A stretch of DNA of 64,000 nucleotides from Planctomycetota bacterium (GTDB lineage Bacteria > Planctomycetota > Planctomycetia > Pirellulales > Pirellulaceae), in the NCBI GenBank assembly GCA_026692865.1, contig JAPLNI010000058.1, positions 248,001 through 312,000 of the forward strand, read 5' to 3'. A model generated the notes under the pieces. The model saw nothing but the letters and a program-made list of their open reading frames with translations, did not search any database and was not told the DNA's origin. Positions within the stretch are counted from its first letter, which is position 1. Each line of letters begins with the position of its first letter. The translations under genes were made by a program, and so were the position numbers. Shown here one piece after another: positions 43,662 through 52,829 of this stretch.

Positions 43662-45665
43662 GTGAATTTGTCTCCCAAGTGTTCCCAGGCGAAAGAGCCA
43701 AAAGGACTTAATACCGCGCCCAGCCGATATGAACTGACCATGCTTCGTGCTCTGGCGCGGCAGTTTCCTAATATCGATTCAGCCTTGGCAGAAATCGCTA
43801 GGCTCTCGGCTGTCCTAACGCTACCCAAAGGGACCGTGCACATTATCAGTGACATTCATGGCGAGGATAAAAAGCTTCGGCATGTCATCAATAATGCGTC
43901 CGGAACATTACGGCCGCTAATCGAAAGACTCTTTCAACATCGGATGGAACCGAGGCAGTTTCAAGAGTTTCTGACGCTGATATTTTATCCCGCCGAGATG
44001 ACTCTGCGTCTTGAACAGACGATGACTGACAGTGAGGAACTTAGGAATTTCGCACGACGGACGCTGCGATATCAATTCGAATTGGTACGAGTGCTCGCGT
44101 CACGCTATAGTTTAAAACGTGCGATGAAAGTATTCCCTCGCGAGTATGCTGACTTATTTGCGGAAATGCTTCACGAGCCGACCAATGAACGCGGTCGCGA
44201 GTTTGTCGAGACCATTGTCGATGAGATGCTTGTTCGCGGTCGCGCACTTCATCTCATTCACATCACCGGCCGCTTAATTCGTAACCTTGCAATTTACGAA
44301 CTGATTATCGGTGGAGATTGCTGGGATCGCGGTCCCCGAGGTGATCGAGTGGTCGACTACTTGCGCGATCAACCGAACGTGTCTTTCATTTGGGGGAATC
44401 ATGATGCCGCATGGCTGGGAGCCGCTCTTGGGCATGAGGCTTTGATCTGCCACGTCCTACGAGTATCTTTGCGTTATCGCTGTCTTGGCCAGCTAGACGA
44501 AGGCTACAGCATTCCGCTGATGCCCCTGGAACATTTGGTTCGCATCGCCTACGCAGACGATCCTGCGGAACATTTCATGCCCAAGTCAAGCGGCATGCGA
44601 CCGAATGTGCTGGTTGCAAGGATGCAAAAAGCAGCGGCGATCATGCAGTTCAAATTAGAAGGACAGATGATTGCAAGAAATCCAGATTGGCAACTCGACC
44701 ACAGGCGATTACTTCATCGAATTGATCATGCTCGTGGAACAGTCGAAGTTGATGGCGTTACGTATTCTTTGCGAGACAAACTGCTTCCGACTATTGATCC
44801 CGACGATCCGTATGCTTTATCACCTGCGGAGTCCGAATGCCTTGAACGACTCAAGTACTCGTTCACTCATAGCCAAAAACTTTCGGAGCACATGCATTAC
44901 CTAGTTGGCAATGGAGCCATGTATTTGCGACGCGATAATCACTTGATCTTCCATGGTTGCGTTCCATGCAATGAGCAAGGAGAGTTTCTTCCAATGATGA
45001 TCGAAGGCGAGCCACTCTCAGGTCGTGCTATGTTCGATGCTATCGAGCGAATCGTCGCTCGAGCAATGGAGCAACGCCAACCGCAGCACCTTGATCTACT
45101 CTGGTATTTATGGAGCGGACCGCGATCACCGCTTTTCGGCAAGGATCGCATCGCAACGCTTGAACGCGATTTTATTGCAGACAAGAAACCCCATCACGAA
45201 ACAAAGGACTCGTATTTTGCGCTCATTCACGAGTCTTGGTTCTGCGAGAAAGTCCTGCAGGAATTTGGTGTCGATCCAGAGCTTGGCTTAATCGTAAATG
45301 GACACGTACCGGTCAAAATCGAAGCGGGGGAATCGCCAATTAAAAGAAGTGGCAAAGCGATCACAATCGATGGAGCATTCTCTGAAGCTTACGGCGATCA
45401 CGGCTTCACTCTTGTTCTTGAAGCAAACCGCACGGTACTTGCTAAGCACCATCACTTCGAATCGGTAGATGCAGCCGTGCGAGACGGTGTCGACATTGTT
45501 CCGAGTATCACAGCCGTCCGCCAGTGGGAACCTCCGCGCCGTATGGCCGACACCGAGCGAGGCGAACAGTTTCGCTGCGACATAAGCATGCTCGAGCGTT
45601 TGATAGAACTTTACCGAAACAACCATCTCCGCCAAGACGAGTGGCGACAAGCAGTGAAGTCGTAA
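43662..45665 (+). CDS. fbp: Class III fructose-1,6-bisphosphatase
   Basis: 667 residues from GTG at 43662. This is the large Firmicutes-type FBPase with a calcineurin-like metallophosphatase core: HIISDIHGEDKKLRHVI, then IIGGDCWDRGPRGDRVVDYL and FIWGNHDAAWLG provide the D-x-H, GD-xx-DRG and GNHD metal motifs. LGLIVNGHVPVKIEAGESP carries a further ligand His. It dephosphorylates fructose 1,6-bisphosphate in gluconeogenesis. Length is normal for class III. It is a stand-alone gene, with its upstream gap holding the RRM terminator. Confidence 0.95.
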   Translation: MNLSPKCSQAKEPKGLNTAPSRYELTMLRALARQFPNIDSALAEIARLSAVLTLPKGTVHIISDIHGEDKKLRHVINNASGTLRPLIERLFQHRMEPRQFQEFLTLIFYPAEMTLRLEQTMTDSEELRNFARRTLRYQFELVRVLASRYSLKRAMKVFPREYADLFAEMLHEPTNERGREFVETIVDEMLVRGRALHLIHITGRLIRNLAIYELIIGGDCWDRGPRGDRVVDYLRDQPNVSFIWGNHDAAWLGAALGHEALICHVLRVSLRYRCLGQLDEGYSIPLMPLEHLVRIAYADDPAEHFMPKSSGMRPNVLVARMQKAAAIMQFKLEGQMIARNPDWQLDHRRLLHRIDHARGTVEVDGVTYSLRDKLLPTIDPDDPYALSPAESECLERLKYSFTHSQKLSEHMHYLVGNGAMYLRRDNHLIFHGCVPCNEQGEFLPMMIEGEPLSGRAMFDAIERIVARAMEQRQPQHLDLLWYLWSGPRSPLFGKDRIATLERDFIADKKPHHETKDSYFALIHESWFCEKVLQEFGVDPELGLIVNGHVPVKIEAGESPIKRSGKAITIDGAFSEAYGDHGFTLVLEANRTVLAKHHHFESVDAAVRDGVDIVPSITAVRQWEPPRRMADTERGEQFRCDISMLERLIELYRNNHLRQDEWRQAVKS

Positions 45666-45718
45666 CGCGATTGCCCCAATTCCTTTTATCAGACCAGCGG
45701 CCGATCGACTTGTCCCTA

Positions 45719-45795
45719 CTGAGCCTCAGGCATTAGCCGTGCAACCACCCGCTTGCGCAGGCACATCCAACGGCGCGGCTATCGCCAGCGGCTCA
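45719..45795. repeat. Palindromic repeat (CTGAGCC...GGCTCA family), full copy
   Basis: Left arm CTGAGCCTCAGGCATTAGCC (45719-45738) and right arm GCGGCTATCGCCAGCGGCTC (45775-45794) are imperfect inverted repeats. It is the same family as 28900-28980 and lies between the convergent fbp and esterase genes. Confidence 0.65.
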
Positions 45796-45885
45796 ATGCC
45801 AAAGTATTGAGCTTCCGGTGATTACCGACTTTTACGAACCGATTTAGAAGATCGATTTATCGGTGAGGCAGCAATCGAACACTCG

Positions 45886-47169
45886 TTACTGCGACTTAAG
45901 AAACCGATCCGCGAAATCAAGGTGAAGTTTCCAGTCTGCCTCGAGGATATCATGAATTCCCTTGCGAACGTGATAGCCAACACGATCCCCGACGGATGTG
46001 TCCGGGGTTGGCATTGTCGGGACATCGAGCCCGCGAAATCCGTACAAAGCATAAACACGACCGACGTGCCAAGTCGCAAGAAATTCACCTTCCGGATCGG
46101 CCCCAAGATCTTCAGTCGCGCTACTTACATAAAGCGGCCGCGGCGCGATGAGTGCCATCAGGAAGTGCGCGTCCACCGGCAATGTTTCCTCTCGGTTAAC
46201 GTACTCGCTGTACCGAGGCGAATACCAATACCCAGACGATTTGACAGAGTCCGCGATTCGCTCGCCCATTTTCCGGCGTGCCAACGAAGCTCCACCTTCA
46301 CCTGAATCATTGCTTATAACCAGCGCAAATCGACGATCAAGAGCAGCCGCCCAAAGTGCCGTTTTACCCATACGTGAATGGCCCGTGAGGGCGACTCGTG
46401 TTGCATCGATTTCCGGTATTGTTGCCAGGCAATCCAGAGCTCGTCCCGCCGCAAATGCCCAGATGCCAATAGCCCCAACGTCTTCGCTCTCTCTCACGCC
46501 CGTTGTTCGCAGACCTAGCGAATGACGTAGCGGACTGCGAGTCCAACCTGATGGTTCGTCTGCCTCGACCTCGCCGAAACATGCAGTCGCAACCGCGTAC
46601 CCCCTTCGAATGATCAACTCTAGAGGCCATCGCCGAGCTTGTGCACCTCTGTTTTCTTCTGTCGCGTGATTGTCCACAATCCCAGGAACGTTCGGCGTGT
46701 GCCTTATCCAAGCCGTCGTTACTGAAACATCATTCTCATTGGTAACGCTTTGATTTCCCATGTAGTTGAAACCAAAAAACGCAGGAACTTTTCCCGTACT
46801 CTTTTTAGGTACATAGACCAGCAGATCCATCCAAGGACCAGCTTTATCGCCTTGCAAATAGACTCTTATCTCCCGCCTAACTGCTAGCCCGTCAAGAGCG
46901 TCAAGCTTTTCAGAGCGAAGCTCAAAGGTCGCCTTTGCATCACTTTTAACTTGCGGCCCATAAACACTTGTCTCATAGAGTCTGACAACTTCTTCACGAC
47001 GCGTTTCCCATTCCATCGGAGTTTTAACCAGCATCCCGTTAGCAAACCTCAGTGGGTCTGGTAGGTGAAGGTCCTCAGCACGCGATGGAACAAAATCATG
47101 AAAAAACATGAGCAGATATACAACGGAGATTCGTCGACAAAACAAGCTTAAACGAAAGAAGATGGTCAT
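45886..47169 (-). CDS. Secreted CE15-like glucuronoyl esterase
   Basis: 427 residues. An N-terminal hydrophobic segment (FFRLSLFCRRISVVYLLMFF) probably exports it. The alpha/beta hydrolase core has VALTGHSRMGKTALWAAALD, the GxSRxGK nucleophile motif of family CE15, which cleaves ester bonds between glucuronic acid and lignin alcohols. SNDSGEGGASLARRKMGE follows, as in CE15, and the catalytic His is probably in VRKGIHDILEADW. Database annotation often calls such proteins acetylxylan esterase. It ends the co-directional run from trpE. Confidence 0.85.
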   Translation of the reverse strand: MTIFFRLSLFCRRISVVYLLMFFHDFVPSRAEDLHLPDPLRFANGMLVKTPMEWETRREEVVRLYETSVYGPQVKSDAKATFELRSEKLDALDGLAVRREIRVYLQGDKAGPWMDLLVYVPKKSTGKVPAFFGFNYMGNQSVTNENDVSVTTAWIRHTPNVPGIVDNHATEENRGAQARRWPLELIIRRGYAVATACFGEVEADEPSGWTRSPLRHSLGLRTTGVRESEDVGAIGIWAFAAGRALDCLATIPEIDATRVALTGHSRMGKTALWAAALDRRFALVISNDSGEGGASLARRKMGERIADSVKSSGYWYSPRYSEYVNREETLPVDAHFLMALIAPRPLYVSSATEDLGADPEGEFLATWHVGRVYALYGFRGLDVPTMPTPDTSVGDRVGYHVRKGIHDILEADWKLHLDFADRFLKSQ

Positions 47170-47334
47170 ATGAATCTACCAAGAGTCTGCTAGAACGAGT
47201 ATTTGATTGAATCGTGGTAATCAACAAACCACGACTGCTTAGGTAGCAATAGTCTTAAATCCAACTTGTATACAGAAAGGTTCCTGCTGATTGTCCGGAC
47301 CGTTTGCTGAACGCGAGCACTTTTGTATGAAGGC

Positions 47335-48984
47335 CTATTTCAACCGACCAGAATCCGATGAAGCTCGCGTCACCATGTTGTCTTCAATTATAACATTGAT
47401 GCAGCCAACCGGCTCAGCAATTGTTGTTACAGGGCCTCGGAAAATGTTGTCCTTGACAATTATGTTATCGCCACCGCTTGCGAATGTAATCGCTTCAGTT
47501 GCTTTGGAGCCACTCGTAAAGATGTTTCCACGAATTGCAATATTGCCGTACTTTCCATTCGACTCGAAGGTCGTGAAGTAAAGCTCGGCGTAATGCTCGT
47601 AATCACCAGTAACAAAAGATCTTCTGCCTCGTTTGGGATCTGTTTCACATTTCGTTGTATTGTTCTCAAAGATGTTATCCGCCAGCACAAAGTTGCGAGG
47701 TTGATTTATCCAGGAGCCACGCCCACCTCCTCGAAAAGTATTGCCGATCATCGTGACATCTTGGCATGATTTTTCAACGCTGATGACTCGCGATCCATTG
47801 GTGCCATCGACCGTGTTTCCTGTGATCGTTGCATTTTTACAGAACTCGGCCAGAAAGAATGCCCCCATGCGTGAACCAGTGATTTGGTTATTCGCAAAAG
47901 TAATTGTCTTGCATTTTTGAATATGCATCGTGTCGCCCAGAGCACTCAATCTGCATCCCCGAACAATCACATTTTCGCAGCCGACCAAATCTAATGCCCC
48001 TTTACCAGGACCACTTCCCGCCGGTGCATAGAGAGCAAGATGAGCCTGAAACAAGTTAAAGATAAGGTTAACACTTTTTCCACCATCACTTTCGAATCGA
48101 ATCGGCGCCCCTAAAGGTTGTTCGGCAATTCGAATGTAGCTTGGTTTACTTTCCACGACGAAGTATTGTTTACCACGCTTGATGTTTCTCGGAAGCTGGT
48201 CGTTGTAGAAACAAATCGAATCGTGTCCGCGGTCGGCATCTGCACCTTCGCGTTTGGTTGAGACAGGAAGCAACTTGGAATTATCAAAGTAGACTCGATC
48301 ATCATTGGCTAACATCCGAATCGATTCGCGAATCAGATCATTTCGGAAGTATTTTGCAGCCATTTTTCGCTCATCGTCGTTGTACTCTTCCGGCCAAACG
48401 GTGATCTGCCACAGGTAGCCATAATCCCACATAAATTTTCCGCTTCGCTCAAGCGTACAGTTCTCGACAGTTACGTTGCGAGCATAGGTTTCTACATCGC
48501 GTTCGCTTCCCTTCTTCTCCGCGCCGAGCACGGTAATCACCGCGCCCGCGACTCCATTTGACGTCACATCACGAAAGGTTAGGTTCTCCGTTACACCACC
48601 TTTAGTTGTCGTGATAAGGATCGGTCGTGAATTGACATTTGGCTCCCAGGAGTTGTCTGCCTTTGTATTATCAAAAACGTGCCCAGCGAAATGCCCGCCA
48701 AACCAATGGAAGTCGCTTACATTCTCACCCAGGAACAAAACTACACGCGCCCTATCGCCGAGCGACTTCGGTAAATGAAATCTAGCACCATAAGCCCAAA
48801 CCGTCGTGCTGGACGCAAGTTGGATTGGCTTGCTTCCGTCGATCTCATAATCGCCTGGTGGAATCGTCACCGCGTCATGCGTATCAGCCGACGCAAACAA
48901 AGCAGCGAGCTTGCTCGTATCGTCAGCCTGTGATGAACTGGTAAGTATGGTAAAAACCATCACAACAGTGAGAAAGCGATTCAT
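47335..48984 (-). CDS. Secreted right-handed beta-helix protein
   Basis: 549 residues. Signal peptide MNRFLTVVMVFTILTSSSQA. The body has repeated short strands with Asn ladders characteristic of beta-helices: ITFANNQITGSRMGAFFLAE, ATITGNTVDGTNGSRVISVE, VTMIGNTFRGGGRGSWINQP. It probably binds or cleaves an acidic polysaccharide; catalytic residues cannot be assigned. It starts 12 bp after the FAD-dependent oxidoreductase gene, suggesting one operon, and is followed by the esterase after 165 bp. Confidence 0.85.
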   Translation of the reverse strand: MNRFLTVVMVFTILTSSSQADDTSKLAALFASADTHDAVTIPPGDYEIDGSKPIQLASSTTVWAYGARFHLPKSLGDRARVVLFLGENVSDFHWFGGHFAGHVFDNTKADNSWEPNVNSRPILITTTKGGVTENLTFRDVTSNGVAGAVITVLGAEKKGSERDVETYARNVTVENCTLERSGKFMWDYGYLWQITVWPEEYNDDERKMAAKYFRNDLIRESIRMLANDDRVYFDNSKLLPVSTKREGADADRGHDSICFYNDQLPRNIKRGKQYFVVESKPSYIRIAEQPLGAPIRFESDGGKSVNLIFNLFQAHLALYAPAGSGPGKGALDLVGCENVIVRGCRLSALGDTMHIQKCKTITFANNQITGSRMGAFFLAEFCKNATITGNTVDGTNGSRVISVEKSCQDVTMIGNTFRGGGRGSWINQPRNFVLADNIFENNTTKCETDPKRGRRSFVTGDYEHYAELYFTTFESNGKYGNIAIRGNIFTSGSKATEAITFASGGDNIIVKDNIFRGPVTTIAEPVGCINVIIEDNMVTRASSDSGRLK

Positions 48985-48996
48985 GATGGAAGCAAA

Positions 48997-50643
48997 TTAG
49001 TGATGGAAGGTATCTGGGGGAGTTAAAATCTGTCCAGGATCAAGAAGTGCGTCGCGCAATTTCGGATAGTGCATATCCTGAACTCGATTTCCTTCGGCAA
49101 TTGCCATGACCGCTGCAGTAGCCGCTGAGTGTGCTGCAACCATAAAAGTAAATTCGATACGATAAGCACCATAGCCGACATCGCTGGAGGAAGGGCATGT
49201 CGGTGTGAGAAGGTTTGTATATTCCGAATATTTCGGTATCAGGCAACGATAGGGAATCCCGCAAGGAATCCAGTCAGCATTTTTTGATTCATCGAATACC
49301 GCGCCTTCATTCCATACACGACCATCTTTCGCAATGCGTTGCGCATGGTGCAGGTCAGGAGGCCACCAGACAAGGCCGACACTGTCATCGATAGGTTCGG
49401 GGCTGGCTTTGCGCACGTGCGCTTCGGTAAGAACGAAATCGCTTACCATGCGGCGACCGTTACGAACATAGAAAGTTCTCGGCCAACCTTCGTTATCGGC
49501 GAACTCGTCCTTGCAAAGTCCCCAAGCCGCCCATTGCTCACATTGCTTTTCGGAAACAGATTCATCGTGCGCCATGAACCAATAAAATCCGTGAATATAA
49601 TCACGACACTCCCGCAACATAGACTTTCGTTCCGTGTAGCTTGCCATTGGATAGCGATGATTCCAGCCAGTAAAATTTCCTGCCAAATGATGCCATGAAC
49701 CTGGGGCCGTTTTACCACCAGGCAAACCCGCTCCGGGAGGCGAGATAATTCCACCTGCATTCACATAGCGACGATGTAGTTCGTAACGCGAAGAATCAAA
49801 GTTTGCGGGCTTCTCGAGGGGAACTCGATTTGATGGTCTCTTTGTCAGGCACAATCGAAAGCAATACCCCTGAATACAATCGTCAGCTTGGCCATGTACA
49901 CCAAGTTGCCCGTCTTGTACTCCGAATATCAAGCCGCTTTCTGGTTTTCCGGGTATACGATACGGATCAAAACTGCGATAGAATTGGCCGTGTTTCGTAT
50001 CGGTGCGAATGCTATTCTTGCTTTCGCCGTACTTCTCATTACCCTCACGTCCAACGACAAAGCTGATGCCAGCAAATGCCAACAGATCGCCTTCATACGT
50101 TGCGTCTATAAACACCTTCGCACTAACTTGCGCACCTTTTTCAAAATGGAGCGATTCGATTCTCGAGTCCTTTTTGCCGACCCCATTTATCTCTTTCAGA
50201 CGATGTCCGCGGAGCACTTTTACACCCGCTTCTTTAATCCATGCTTCGAATACAGCTTCGGCTACATGCGATTCGAATCGCCACAGTCCGCTTTGCTTTG
50301 CCCGGTTGCGAACCATGTTATCGAAAGCCCTCTGCTTGCCATAGCGAGCACTTACTCGTCGATAGAACTCTAAGGCCAAACCACCCACAGCCGGACTGTT
50401 TTGAAACTCCGCGTGGCTGTCGATGTCAGTCCCCCCCAGCCCCTCGACACTCATCCCACCTAAATGCTGCCCGGCTTCAACAAGCACAACTTGCTTGCCT
50501 GAATTAGCCACTGGAATTGCCGCAATCACTCCTGCACTAGTGCCACCGTAAATGCATACGTCTATTTCTATCAAGGCTGCTGGCGACACTCTGGTCAAGT
50601 GAGCAACTAGAAAGATGATTGCGAAGTCAAATCGCGCGCGCAT
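48997..50643 (-). CDS. FAD-dependent oxidoreductase (FAD_oxidored family)
   Basis: 548 residues. After a short hydrophobic segment (FDFAIIFLVAHLTRVSPAA, probably an export signal) comes the dinucleotide-binding strand IDVCIYGGTSAGVIAAIPVA and KQVVLVEAGQHLGGMSVEGL, typical of the large FAD_oxidored family common in planctomycetes. VFIDATYEGDLLAFAGISF is the second family motif. The substrate is unknown; family members often lie in polysaccharide-use loci. Its start codon overlaps the phzF stop by one base. Confidence 0.9.
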   Translation of the reverse strand: MRARFDFAIIFLVAHLTRVSPAALIEIDVCIYGGTSAGVIAAIPVANSGKQVVLVEAGQHLGGMSVEGLGGTDIDSHAEFQNSPAVGGLALEFYRRVSARYGKQRAFDNMVRNRAKQSGLWRFESHVAEAVFEAWIKEAGVKVLRGHRLKEINGVGKKDSRIESLHFEKGAQVSAKVFIDATYEGDLLAFAGISFVVGREGNEKYGESKNSIRTDTKHGQFYRSFDPYRIPGKPESGLIFGVQDGQLGVHGQADDCIQGYCFRLCLTKRPSNRVPLEKPANFDSSRYELHRRYVNAGGIISPPGAGLPGGKTAPGSWHHLAGNFTGWNHRYPMASYTERKSMLRECRDYIHGFYWFMAHDESVSEKQCEQWAAWGLCKDEFADNEGWPRTFYVRNGRRMVSDFVLTEAHVRKASPEPIDDSVGLVWWPPDLHHAQRIAKDGRVWNEGAVFDESKNADWIPCGIPYRCLIPKYSEYTNLLTPTCPSSSDVGYGAYRIEFTFMVAAHSAATAAVMAIAEGNRVQDMHYPKLRDALLDPGQILTPPDTFHH

Positions 50644-51452
50644 TAGTAATTCATATCCTGGGCTTTATGTAGGAATTCAATCTTGCTCATCATAACGGCT
50701 TGGCCTTGCAATAGCACCCGTTCACCCTGCACACTAAGCTTGACTATGCCGCCACGTTTACTGGCCTGATAGGCTGCCAATTCTGACTTGCTGAGCTTTG
50801 CCATCCAATAGGGCCCAAGTGCACAGTGTGCGGATCCGGTTACGGGATCCTCATCGATACCGGCAGCAGGTGCGAAAAAACGCGACACAAAGTCAAACTC
50901 TTTTGACTCACTTCTGCAGGTTGCGATAACGCCGCGTATAGGCAATCTTGCGAGAGTCGTAAAATCTGGCTTTAGCAATCTCAATGTTTTCTCATTAGCA
51001 ACCTCAACCAGATAGTCCATTTCATTGAGACTGCACGATACTATTTCGCACCCTAGAGCATCCTCGATGGCTTGCGGGGCATCGACTGGTTCGCATTCAA
51101 CTGCCGGAAAATCCATCTCAATCCAAGAACCATTCTTTTTGCAGGTCAACCAACCACTCAGAGTATTAAAGCGTGCGTGTTCATCGCATTTCAACACGCC
51201 TGTTTCCCAAAGTACAAAAGCACTTGCAAGTGTCGCGTGTCCGCATAGCTTGACTTCCATCGAAGGCGTCAACCAACGAAGTGAGTATCCGCCATCGACC
51301 GGATGCAAAAATGCTGTTTCAGATAGATTCATTTCTAACGCGACAAGCTTCATCCAAGTTTCGTCGGAAGGACCATCGAGTAAACAAACAGCCGCAGGAT
51401 TACCCGAAAAAGGACGATCGGTAAACGCATCAACAACATGCAGAGTAGTCAT
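50643..51452 (-). CDS. PhzF family isomerase-like protein
   Basis: 269 residues. The PhzF fold is recognised from TLHVVDAFTDRPFSGNPAAV, EMNLSETAFLHP (conserved catalytic Glu), LRWLTPSMEVKLCGHATLAS and FAPAAGIDEDPVTGSAHCAL. PhzF isomerises a phenazine precursor, but most family members, as here, occur without phenazine genes and have unknown substrates. It overlaps pfkB and the FAD gene by single bases at both ends, which implies translational coupling. Confidence 0.93.
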   Translation of the reverse strand: MTTLHVVDAFTDRPFSGNPAAVCLLDGPSDETWMKLVALEMNLSETAFLHPVDGGYSLRWLTPSMEVKLCGHATLASAFVLWETGVLKCDEHARFNTLSGWLTCKKNGSWIEMDFPAVECEPVDAPQAIEDALGCEIVSCSLNEMDYLVEVANEKTLRLLKPDFTTLARLPIRGVIATCRSESKEFDFVSRFFAPAAGIDEDPVTGSAHCALGPYWMAKLSKSELAAYQASKRGGIVKLSVQGERVLLQGQAVMMSKIEFLHKAQDMNY

Positions 51453-52357
51453 TACAAACTTTCAAAACGTAGGATAGGCTTGTGCGCTACATATGGAGTG
51501 GCACCTTGTTGAGTGCATACGAACGCGGCTAATTCTGAAGCGAGTTGGTGAGCCTCTGTGATCGGCTTATGATTTGTAATGCCAACGACAAGTGCAGCTG
51601 TGAAAGCGTCTCCTGCCCCAACCGTGTCAACAACTTTCACGTCGCGACCTACTTGTTCATCAAAAGTACCATTCGCGAAAATCACTGACCCGGAGGCACC
51701 TCGCGTTAAAGCGATACATTGCAAGTTGTACTTTTCGCTTAGCCAAGGCAAAACCTTTTGGTATGAACTTTCTGAAGCTCCAAGTAACTTCGCGACAATT
51801 GGTAACTCATCGTCGTTGAGTTTAAGCAGCGTTGCGACTTTAAGCGATTCATCTAGCACTTCAAGGTTATAAAAGTCTTGTCGTAGGTTCACATCGAATA
51901 CACGAAGGCAATCATGCTTCGTGGTCGCTAGGAATCGGTAAATGGTCGTTCTTGCTAACTCGCTTCGCTGTGCGAGTGATCCGAAGCAAACCGCATCACA
52001 ACGTTGAGCCAACACCGCTAATGAATCAGTCCAATGCAAGTTATCCCAGGCTGAATCTTTTGCGAAGTGATACGATGCTTGGCCTAGTGGATCCAATATG
52101 ACATCAACTGTTCCGGTTGCATGGAACTGGTTCTTCTGAAGATACTCTGTGTGAACTTCACGAAGCCGAAACTCTTCGAATACTTGCGTACCAAGAGAAT
52201 CTATACCGACCGCGCTGACAATGTATCCGGCTGCTCCGAGGGATGCCGCGTGGCACGCGAAATTTGCTGGAGCCCCACCGAAATGCGCTCCACTAGGAAA
52301 AACGTCCCAAAGGACTTCGCCAAGACCGACTACGTTAGGTTTTCGAATATTGCTCAT
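51452..52357 (-). CDS. PfkB-family carbohydrate kinase (fructokinase-like)
   Basis: 301 residues from ATG at 52357 (MSNIRKPNVVGLGEVLWDVF); an in-frame ATG at 52393 would add 12 residues. The family markers are GLGEVLWDVFPSGAHFGGAP (sugar binding) and VDTVGAGDAFTAALVVGITN (anion hole and catalytic Asp). The start resembles fructokinases; substrate could be another ketose or deoxy-keto sugar acid. It couples to phzF by a TAATG overlap. Confidence 0.9.
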   Translation of the reverse strand: MSNIRKPNVVGLGEVLWDVFPSGAHFGGAPANFACHAASLGAAGYIVSAVGIDSLGTQVFEEFRLREVHTEYLQKNQFHATGTVDVILDPLGQASYHFAKDSAWDNLHWTDSLAVLAQRCDAVCFGSLAQRSELARTTIYRFLATTKHDCLRVFDVNLRQDFYNLEVLDESLKVATLLKLNDDELPIVAKLLGASESSYQKVLPWLSEKYNLQCIALTRGASGSVIFANGTFDEQVGRDVKVVDTVGAGDAFTAALVVGITNHKPITEAHQLASELAAFVCTQQGATPYVAHKPILRFESL

Positions 52358-52453
52358 AACGCAATCGTTAGACGCTTTCAAATAGAATTGCAACCAAAGA
52401 TTGGTCTCTACAGGAATTACACGCTGAAGCGATACGACCGACCGATATGCGAT

Positions 52454-52804
52454 TTACGATCCGCGATAGGTTGAATAGCCGAATGGGCTTATAAGAAGGG
52501 GGATATGATAATGCTCGGAGGCGGCATGCACTTCAAATTCGATGACGACTCGTGGATAGAAGTGAGTCACTGCTTGCAATTGAAAGTATGGGCCTGTTTC
52601 GAAAGTGATTCGGTATCGGCCGGAGCTGAGCGAAAAATCGGATGGTAGGATATCCGTGATTCGACCATTAGCGTCTGTTATGCCACGCCCTAGTGATCGC
52701 CACTGGTCATGTACCAATGCCTCTAAATCAATGGCCATCGCAACCGCAGGAAGTCCCGTTCGAGTGTCCAGTACATGCGTTGTGATGGGGCTACGCGCTG
52801 CCAT
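52454..52804 (-). CDS. uraH: 5-hydroxyisourate hydrolase
   Basis: 116 residues from ATG at 52804 (MAARSPITTHVLDTRTGLPA). The open frame extends to 52972, but that extension overlaps trpE and is not family-like. HIUase hydrolyses 5-hydroxyisourate in urate breakdown. The His (H10), Arg (SGRYRITFET) and C-terminal EHYHIPLLISP and YRGS signature are intact. It starts 25 bp after trpE, so it may be co-transcribed with it. The rest of the urate pathway is not in the window, though the NCS1 transporter at 60513 could import purine-related substrates. Confidence 0.95.
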   Translation of the reverse strand: MAARSPITTHVLDTRTGLPAVAMAIDLEALVHDQWRSLGRGITDANGRITDILPSDFSLSSGRYRITFETGPYFQLQAVTHFYPRVVIEFEVHAASEHYHIPLLISPFGYSTYRGS

Positions 52805-52829
52805 GATTAGTTTCGCCTTATCGTTTTCT

